A stretch of 64,000 nucleotides of DNA. Origin: Hymenolepis diminuta. Its lineage: Eukaryota > Platyhelminthes > Cestoda > Cyclophyllidea > Hymenolepididae. Position numbers and translations under genes: made by a program. Below the pieces are notes generated by a model, which searched no databases, had not been told where the DNA came from, and saw nothing but the letters and a program-made list of their open reading frames with translations. Below are positions 49,560-64,000 of the stretch, one piece after another. Position 1 is the stretch's first letter, and each line of letters starts with the position of its first letter. The stretch is from NCBI GenBank assembly GCA_900708905.1, contig CAADRB010000026.1, positions 62,001-126,000 on the forward strand. Direction: 5' to 3'.

Positions 49560-50420
49560 ACATTACTTGACTTTTGGAAGGCGTTTGATTCACTACCCAT
49601 TCCTATGAAAATAGTCATCTGCTTTCAGCAACTCTTAGATGTCCCAAAAGGCCACATAAAGGGCTCAGGTAAAGTATTTTCTATGGAGGGTGACGCCAGA
49701 CAAGAATCCAAAGAGGATTCTATGGTCTTTAACATGGTTTTCGAACTTATATTACGGGAAGTCTACGCAACTTGAGAGGATTTAAAAGTCACACTCTTTA
49801 GTTCTTCAGGATGTGAGTGATAATATGAGTACTTAGAATATACTTATATCTTATTACTAATTTAATTGGGCATGCTGAAAACTTCTACGAAGATGCAAAT
49901 TAATACTAGTCAAATATGCCATAGAAATGGAGTATGAAAAAAAATCAGGATGTACGTAGGTTCAGATATAGAACAGTCATATCCTCGGTTAGATGAACCC
50001 AGGATTTTTCGGCTGAGTTACTACACGTACCTTGGCTCTTCTGTGAATGATAAAGGCCTAGCTGATGATGGTATAAGACTTAATATCACAAAAGCCAAAA
50101 GACAGCTCTTGATACTCAGACCAATTCAAAGATCGAAATTAATTTCGATTAAAACTCGAGCAAAGCTGCTTGAAACATTTTCCAAGTCTGTTCTTCTTTA
50201 TGATTTGTCTACTATTGGCTAGCGCAAGGCGGATATTGACAAATTAAAGATTGTTCAGAACAAAGCTCGGCGGTTGATGCTGTGCCTGTACAACAGACGC
50301 CAAATGTGCGTTAAAGCGCTGACAGAAAATATTCATATGAGAAGCCCCGCAGCACAATTACAGAAGCGTAGGCTTAACCTGTGGCCAAGTCTACACAAAA
50401 GCAATGGAATAGGTAAATTT
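49560..50420 (+). pseudogene. Decayed non-LTR retrotransposon (reverse transcriptase C-terminal part)
   Basis: Reads in order: LDFWKAFDSLPIPMKIV, the RT motif with its conserved Asp, near 49567; MVFNMVFELILREV near 49730; and the post-RT segment at 49990-50222. The last contains YTYLGSSVNDKG, ITKAKRQL and SIKTRAKLLETFSKSVLLYD, typical of the connection region of endonuclease-type non-LTR elements. Finally LKIVQNKARRLM and LQKRRLNLW lie at 50244-50390. Frames change and stops intervene. The 5' part is missing, as is usual for these elements. Confidence 0.75.
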
Positions 50421-51738
50421 TTATTGAATTTCAGTTACCGAAATTGCAATTTCTGGCTTAGATGGCCCAATGCAGAATGAAGTAGGTGTTCGCTAAGAAA
50501 GACACTCTCTATGATTAAAAACTGTAACTTTTGCTTTGCCATGGATAAAAATAATAATTCTGTTAATATACTACATCTATCACTGCCAGGCCGTCGGATT
50601 CAATATTTTAGAAGCTTTCAAAACACACAGAATGCAAAGACGCTATATTTTTTACTTCAAATAGCAAGACTATCTATCCTCGGACTAATAAGTAAATGAA
50701 AGAGTTGGGACTGGCTTCTGTCATCCGATGGTTCCTTTCTAATGCACTAAATTTTTAGCGTAGATTAAGAGAGAATGTATTAAAACTCGCGGCAAATTTA
50801 TGAATTCCACCTCTAACTTGTCAGTTGCCCTATGACTCATTGTAGCATCGATTAGGACTGTGTTTAACTCGGGAGCAGCAGGGTACTGTATCTTTAAGGC
50901 AGTTTACTCATAAAATGGAGTATAAGCTGGCCTTTTCAACCTGAAGATGACAGTTTTATCTATTGATCCCGTCCGGATTATTTACGGATAAAGGGGTTCC
51001 GCTTACTTATTATCGATTCTAAGAGTGATGGACCAACAAAGGAATAAATAGCATGATGTGATGTCTCCGGCGTAGAATAGGAGTTTATTTAAAAAAATTG
51101 TGCTCAGTCTTGTGGAATACAAGCATCTGAACGTCGAAAGCGGGAGATAAGGGAGAACTAGTTAATTAATACAGTCATCCTTATTGACCATTGAGATTAT
51201 AAACAAAGACTGTTCTGACCCATCGTCCCATGCATGCTATTTATAACGCGAAAGTGATTTTAGTGAACTTATAAGGTATCTAAGTCCAAGGATAAAGTAG
51301 TTTAATTATATGTTTGCTCAACTGAAGTCTCGAACTAAAAAAAAAGAGGGAAATTATTGAACCTCATTTACCTCTTCTTTAGCAGCTTCAAAGCGCGCTT
51401 ACAAAGGCGTATTCTATCACGCCTCTTAGAAGGAGGCATAGCATCATAGAGCCTCCATAGTTGGATATTTAAACTCTGCCACCCCGATTGTGAGAAAGAA
51501 TTAACCAGTTGGCGTCGGACCCGTAACCAGTTGCTTCGAAAATGAGTATGTTAACTATTGAGTCACTTGGTTTCTTCTTAAGTTTTCCTATTCTCTGAAA
51601 GCCTCATATTTTTACCTTTTTACTGGATCCTTAAAACGGGAGATTTTTGAAATTGATTTTTGGCTTTACATCATTTTTCTATGTGGTTCGAATTCAATGT
51701 AATTATAATGATACATTGCTGTTACTTTGATATTTTAG
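50421..51738. other. Intergenic
   Basis: No credible exon. The mixed-composition block at 51400-51560 may be another repeat fragment. Confidence 0.45.
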
Positions 51739-51744
51739 TTTATT
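51739..51744 (-). promoter_or_regulatory. AATAAA overlapping the stop codon of the 402-residue gene
   Basis: The last codons read TTT AAA TAA A on the - strand, so the canonical signal overlaps the stop. This implies a very short 3' UTR if it is used. Confidence 0.5.
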
Positions 51745-54002
51745 TAAATAAGCCCAAGCGTTGGAAGAATTTTTGCAACGAGTCAGTCAGCTTTACGTTT
51801 CCCAACCTCTTTATGATCAAGTGAAAGTCAGCCTTTTCTAAGATGCCCTGTTGCATTGCATAGCCCTCCTCTCCGTATATCCGTCTAAACGTAAGGTATT
51901 TTAGTGGCATGATAAGTATGCAAATGGAGACATACATGTTTTGGCAGTAGAATAGTCGCTCGGCTAGAGCACATATTCTTATGAATTCTTTCACTTCTAA
52001 CGCATATTCTTCATCATCAATTGACAGCAGTAAAATTATCTCTTCAGCCTGTTCTTTCCTGAATGATCCTCCCATAAGAGCACTCAGTGGTTCCTCTAAA
52101 CTCTAGAGTATTTTTACATTGATACTTCAATTTCATTCAGTTGTATAATTTTGTTCAAAATAAAAAATAAATTTTAAATTTCATTTTTAGTAGAATTTGT
52201 GTTGGATTTCATTGAAAATTGTGTTAATTACCCTTATTTTTATCAGTTGACTTCGATTATCTTTATATTTGTTAAAAAATCGTGTATAATAAGGTATTCG
52301 GATGTCACTGATAATGCAATATTTGTTTAAATAATCCATTGGACTCATATCTTTAGAGATAAAACGAAAATATTATTTAAAAACGTAATTACCTTCAAGT
52401 TGTTCTAGATTAAATGGTAGCGTAAACCTTATTAATGTCTCTCGGGAAGAATCCCTATCATGATTATTTTCGCCTAGTAAATGCTTTGTCATCTAAAATA
52501 AGTATTAATATTGTGATTTTTTAATAATCAAATTTTAAAAAACAGTAATTGGCTAACATCTTTATATTGATAAGCATACGAATTTCCCATATCTAATAGT
52601 CCAGTCTGCCAACAGGATGGATGCATATGATGGAGACGACTACTGAAGGAGTGCGAGGCATCGAGTTGATCTACAAGTTCGGTGTGTTGTTGATCACACT
52701 GATTTCTTATCACCGCATGCCAGTATTCTAAACTTTCTAGTTGGTCCTTTGTAAAGCGCTCAATGTGTTGATCATAGAAAAAGATGGGAATTTTGAGTCG
52801 TAGCTGGTCATCACAGATCCAACTTTCTTCGCATTCTCTGTTATCTTCTTGTAAAGGAACCTACAAAATCAAACCATATGAATGGAAGAGTGAATATACG
52901 TCAGTTATATTTATGATAGGTTGAAAGGACTCCTAAGATCATTATATTTAAATAAAAATTATAAACAGTCGGATCTACTAGATAAGGAGATTGTAGTGAC
53001 TTTATACCACTTCCTTTATTAACAATTTCAATTTTGCCTAGTTTTCTAACTCCGGTATATTTTCTTCTATATATAACTGTTCCATCATACATGCACGTCT
53101 GTCTCAATTACGGGGTTTAGGCTCACTTGGAGTGAGTTTTACACTTTGCCGTATTCTCTGTTTTCCTTATATTTGTGTTTGGTAAAGCCGGAAGAACAAC
53201 AGCTTGGCAGATTTTTCTCTCCCATGTTACTGGCTCTCTTTATTTTCGTTGGATTCTGTGCGTAAAGTTTGTTAGATATAATGTAATATAATAACGCATT
53301 TTTAAATTAAAAGTTTTAAAAGGAAAAAAAGATGGAACTGAACATTTAAATAATTATAACTATGGAATAGCTTGCAAAAATGTCGGAATTTATATATTTC
53401 ACTTACAGAAAGCTTGTTTGGCCGTTTAAGGCTGAGAGTTTCTGTAGTGGGTTTTATTTCGTTAAGATTATCGGCTCCGATAGGATTTTTCCTCTCCGGT
53501 ACGTACTCTCGCAATTGTTTTAGTGTCATCAACAGAGGGTAGGGAGCGGGAAAAGTGGGGGACCCCCTAAAATTAGTGAAAGCTTTTTTTCATCTTCCTA
53601 AGAGTAACTTAACAGCAATTACTTAAATCGAATCCAGAATAAGCAAGAAAATTTAACTGTTGACACTGCGACTGTCTACTTATGGCCAGATAGTAGGAGG
53701 AGCTTTTTAAATTAGGAAGGTATTCTTCAACGTCTAAATAAACAATCACTAAAAGAATTACTACCCAATCACACCCAATCCTCCCAAATATGAGAGAATT
53801 AATATAGTAATTTCCATTTCTAAGTGACTTACTCAAGAAGAGGCTTCTTTATTTTTCGAATTTCTTCCGATTTATTGACTGTTTTGTCGTTGTGAGTGAC
53901 CTTAGGCTTAATTTGTTGAAATATCTTCACATTTTCTGCTTGAACTCGTTTTTCTCTTATGTATTTGGCTGTAATTTGCTTAGCAGTATTCTTAAAATCC
54001 AT
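51740..54002 (-). CDS. Unrecognised protein, six exons, 402 residues
   Basis: Model on the - strand: 54002-53833, 53566-53407, 53098-52979, 52860-52558, 52492-52393, 52095-51740. All junctions are GT-AG, the phases agree throughout, and the frame runs from ATG to TAA. An AATAAA overlaps the stop (51739-51744). The N-terminus is basic and charged (KQITAKYIREKRVQAENVK), the kind seen in cytoskeletal or ciliary proteins. The middle has Trp/His/Cys-containing HHMHPSCWQTGLLDMGNSY. Near residue 296 a stretch EPLSALMGGSF...AEEIILLLSIDDEEYALEVKEF looks like a degenerate EF-hand pair (helix, DDEEYALEVKEF loop, helix). No signal peptide or membrane anchor is obvious. I do not recognise the family. The third exon has the weakest sites (a poor pyrimidine tract before 53098 and donor GTAGAT), so its edges could change. 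Confidence 0.7.
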
Positions 54003-56400
54003 TCGTGAGATTAGATACCATAAAGTAAACTACCGCACATGTATTTATCGATCGACGTATATTTCAAAATTCAATTACTTTATTTATGAAATTTAATAAG
54101 ATTGACTTTTTAAAAACCTACCAAAGATGTTACTTAGGTCGATAGATTACAAGACTTTAGTCATTAGAGGAGATAAACGTATCGGAATGGTGCGGTTGAC
54201 CAAAAAGTAGTACTAATTGCAACAGTAAAGTTGCTTTTATTATCAAACAAGATACAACGGATTTTCCCAAAATCAGACAAACAAGAGTGGGGTTGGACCC
54301 GTGGAGAAGAGGGCAAGGAAGAGAGACTAGGAAAAGGAGATAGTGTAGACGCGTATAAACTGTGGGCGTGAAAGCAAAATCGTGAAAAAGGAGATATATG
54401 AAAATCACAAAAATGAACCCACTAAGAAACCCAGGATTCAGATCATAGACTGTGACATTTTAAACCTAGGGCATAGTGAAGTTCATTATGCAAATTAAGT
54501 AACAAGTGAATAGCTTGACTTAATTTAGACTTCAAATGAAATGAGAATTTGTTACATACTTCAATTAGATTCCTCCTCTTTCATTTCTTATCAGGTTATT
54601 TTACCATTCGCATTAATTGGATGTTTACTCACTTTTAAAAATACTTTTACTTTTGAATGGAAAGTAACAATTGTAATATTAGGGGGTATAAAATCATATT
54701 TCTCGAATGCGTTACTGATAAAATTTGGAAAGCGTACATAATAACAATCAGAGATGTTTGATTGTATTCAAGGATGCGAATAATATTCTAACAACCATAT
54801 CACTCATTAAAACTTTCTTTAGTAGTACTGACTCCAAATCTTACATATTGTGAGAAACAGGTTAATAATTGACATTTAACAGTTTTTACTAATGAGTATG
54901 CACCATAACTTTCAGACTAACTTTTAATTTTGTCTGTTGAACAGATATGATAATGTCTTCACCTTTGGGAGTCGTAGCGCATTAGTCTGTCGTGTGAGAA
55001 GGCATGAGCTCAATTTCCATTGGAACACCTTAGTGAGCGGAGTGGGCAATCACGCTGGAAGGAGGCAGCCTTCGAGTCTATAATCGAGCCCTAAATATGC
55101 CACTCTGTACCCAAGATGGGTGTTGGAAAACGCTTTTAAAATGGGCTTGGGAATTATAGTTATTATTATGCTGTATTTTACTACTCGACATTAATTACTT
55201 GTTTAAATGCAAGCCTTGTCTCATCTCTTCCTCAAAGAATTTAACTCAATGGCAATATATAATAAAGAACGGGGAAATTTTACTGAACCGTTCAAATGCA
55301 AACTTAGATAAACTAATACGCCACTCTAAAGTGACTTCAATATGTTGAAGAGCGGTTCTTTCCAACTCTAAAACATTGATAACCTGGAGAATATTACAAC
55401 CGATCATCTTTATTATATTTGACCATTATGTTTTCCTAGAATTTTTCATGCCTTTCGAACCGACACACTTAGCGTAGTGAGTATGAATAAGGTTGTAAAG
55501 TTCCAAGGTGATTATGTTATGTTTATTGCATTGTTATTAAATAACAGTTTCCTTAATAATCAGTGGATTATACACCAAAATTTGTTTACTGATTTAAAAA
55601 TAAATATTTGGGAATTAATATAAGTGCCCTCTAAGTAGGTACACAATGGCTATTTATAACCATTGCCTGCACTCTTTACGAATTTCTCGACCGTTTATTT
55701 TTGGATTTAGTGCATACTACTTTAGTCGAACAAGCGGGTAAGTCTTAATTTCAAGGAGAGAACAAGAAAATTCAGTGTATGAAGTCTGAAACTTTTCCCT
55801 GTTTATTGTTCAACCCAGATTAAAGAACGAATACTGACAATTCGGTAAATTAATATATTTGCAGTAAATTACGTTAATGGAATTATTTCAAAAATCTCCT
55901 ACTACTTCCATTAACTGTGTAATTAAAATATCTATTTAAGTTAACTTAACTCCATTTCAATTTACTATGCCATACCAATAATTTAAATATTAGCTTGCAG
56001 GTAGCAGGCAGGTATCCAAAAATAGCCAAAATGCTCCGTTAGAAAGGAAGGAGTTTCTAAAGTATAATTCTTTCCAAACATTGAAATAATTTTCAGGGTT
56101 TAAATTCATTCAAAATTAGTTGAAAATTATGAATGCTATAAAAAATTGCCTCTTTACGTTCCATAGTAAAATTTCAAAGAGAATTTATTGATGCGAAGGT
56201 ATGAACAAGATTGTAAAAATATTATTTCGTTACAAAATCAATCAAATAAATTCATTGAAGCTAACGGTAGAGAAAAGAAAAACAAAATATTACATCTTTT
56301 CTTCATATATAACAATTTAAATTTATTGTTAGCCGCTGTATTTCAAAGTTGACTTTATCTCCTCAGCAAAAATATATCGGAAAATAAACTCAGGAATCAC
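54003..56400. other. Intergenic
   Basis: Contains the SINE-like repeat at 54966-55156. The rest is AT-rich with no supported exon. Confidence 0.5.
54966..55156 (+). repeat. Probable tRNA-derived SINE
   Basis: The head TAGCGCATTAGTC fits a pol III A-box (consensus TRGYNNARNNG-like) and AGCTCAATTTCC about 36 bp later resembles a B-box. The 3' part (55109-55156) is the tail shared with 6012-6052 and 60341-60390. It ends in AT-rich sequence. The assignment rests on box spacing and repeat copies seen by eye. Confidence 0.5.
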
Positions 56401-57949
56401 ACAGCCAATCATGCGGTGCTGCGTCCCATGGGAACATTCTCACTTTCGCGCGAACCAATCACAACCTACCTTCGTCAGTCCCCCCCCTCTCAACCAATAG
56501 CCAGTTGCCTACACTCACACCTCCCTCTTGCCTATCCTCCCCTACATTCAAGCGCATTGAGGTATAACAAGTCCAACAGTCTCCACAGGGGATAAGACCG
56601 GTGGATATTTGTCTACTGGGAATCTGACGAATATTTGATGAGCGCGGGTAGCTCCCACGCACCAGCGTGCAAACTCTCGTTCCCTAGTGGCCTATAACAC
56701 GTCCGCGCTCGTATGTTTTACTTGCTTCTCTGTGGCTCTTATGCCCTACGGCATTTACATTCAACTTGAGAACAAGCATCTGCTTATACCGCTTCTGTTT
56801 CTGCTTCTCCTGCAAGGAAGGTCCTTTGAGAGCATCACTACACCCACAGGGCAGTCAACTGTGCAAAACCTTTGGGAGCAAAGACACTAGAGAGACAAGA
56901 GTGTATTGAGTTAAAAGATCACCTCTACTACTACTGAGCCGTGTTTTGGTTTTTCGATCGCCAGCGAAGGGGAACCACACAAACCTCTGCTGGGAGTTGA
57001 GAGCGGAGGAAAAAATAAACGCCCAGAGGATCAACTTTAACCGTCCCGATCCTTACTGCATCCCCCGGGGAGAAAAGAGAATAGAACCGTGTGACGAAAT
57101 AGAAGTGAAAGTGAATAAGAAAGTGAATAGGTAAGTGTGCATGTGTGTCCATTTGTCATCGATTTCTTTCCCTACTGTCTCAGTTAGGATCTTGTTCAAT
57201 ACGAACAGAGTGGCGGGAATCCATTACAAAGGCTCCGCATATTTTCTGGACTACTTCATTAATAGCATTTTAGAACTCATCTTCTTAATGCTAATAATTA
57301 TTAAGTTAATAAACTTGGTGAAATATATTTCATATAATATTAACATGTATTTAGATTACCTTATTGAAAATCGGGTAATTGATAAAGTAAGTTTATAATA
57401 CGTTAGCTGGACCCGAGAAAATATACCGTCTAAGTCCACAGATTTGTCTTTAAAATATACATTTGGAACCTTGTAATCGACTTACATTGTATCTTTCGGA
57501 AGACATATATTGGCGCATGTTTTTAGAATTCACTGTTGAATCTCAACCCTTGGTTACCATATATTTTCCAATTCTTGAAAATAAAATTTTCATTTCAGCT
57601 TGTAAAATTTGAATTTTATAATCTACAAATACTTTTTATGTACAAATTAGACATTCGCTGAGATATTCAGCATTTGAATAGCGAAAGATTTAGATAATTT
57701 TGATGTTCACAGATCCCCCATTATAGTATTTCAGAAAGTGATCATGCAGACTGTTAGATTTATTCCAGAGATTTAAATGTCTGTGGATCCATTGTAAAAA
57801 GACTGTATGCATCGGACGGGTAGGAAACTATTGTAGTAGGAGTTCAATAATGAATTAAAGCATTTTTACTCTATCAAAAGCGTAGTCGTTAATATTGGGA
57901 AAAAAACTTGACGGATCGTTTTAATTGATTAGATTAACCATCGACACAG
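56401..57949 (+). promoter_or_regulatory. Probable promoter and 5' leader of the COE gene
   Basis: 56400-57130 is clearly richer in G and C than its surroundings, as expected of a promoter with a first exon. A strong donor (GAATAG|GTAAGTG) lies at 57131. The start ATG at 57950 is preceded by acceptors at 57931-57932 (GATTAG) and 57948-57949 (CACAG), so a non-coding first exon ending at 57130 could be spliced across about 0.8 kb. The short frames inside (56687-56890, 56946-57134) are unlikely to be separate genes. Confidence 0.45.
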
Positions 57950-63949
<6,000 letters not shown>

Positions 63950-64000
63950 GTAAGCATTTCGATCAAAACAATTTGTCTGTATTTCTAAATCATGATGGGT

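Overview
The window looks like nuclear DNA of a parasitic flatworm, most likely a tapeworm (cestode). The DNA is AT-rich and the genes are split by very short GT-AG introns (32-45 bp in the tetraspanins, 64-73 bp in the 5' part of the SMYD gene). The recognisable genes are of kinds common in flatworms: small tandem tetraspanins, an intronless universal stress protein, a COE/EBF transcription factor and a SMYD4-like protein. The species call is inference; no rRNA or mitochondrial marker is present.

Layout. (1) 0.9-12.7 kb: three tetraspanin genes on the + strand, each with six exons and introns at equivalent sites; a decayed Tc1/mariner-type transposase lies between the second and third. (2) 12.7-31.3 kb: a long gene-poor stretch with degenerate repeats and, at 25.3-27.65 kb, an internally deleted Gypsy-type LTR retroelement on the - strand. 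(3) 31.3-31.8 kb: universal stress protein gene, - strand, one exon. (4) 36.7-37.2 kb: possible small secreted His/Glu-rich protein. (5) 38.07-44.13 kb: seven-exon SMYD4-like gene, - strand, carrying a mariner element (with a 507-base assembly gap) in one intron. Its first four exons are repeated in inverted orientation at 46.7-47.9 kb, forming two 1,184-bp arms around a 2.3-kb spacer that holds a solo LTR of the same family as the element at 25 kb. (6) 49.56-50.42 kb: decayed non-LTR retrotransposon fragment. (7) 51.74-54.0 kb: six-exon gene, - strand, for an unrecognised 402-residue protein. (8) 57.95 kb to the right edge: the first eight coding exons of a COE/EBF transcription factor, + strand, continuing beyond the window.

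The genes do not form an operon or one pathway. The tetraspanins are a local gene family made by tandem duplication. The clearest unusual structure is the indel-free head-to-head inverted duplication of the SMYD4 5' half. I found no CRISPR array, tRNA gene, rRNA gene or bacterial-type system. All exon models were made by eye from reading frame, splice-site dinucleotides and phase, without transcript data.
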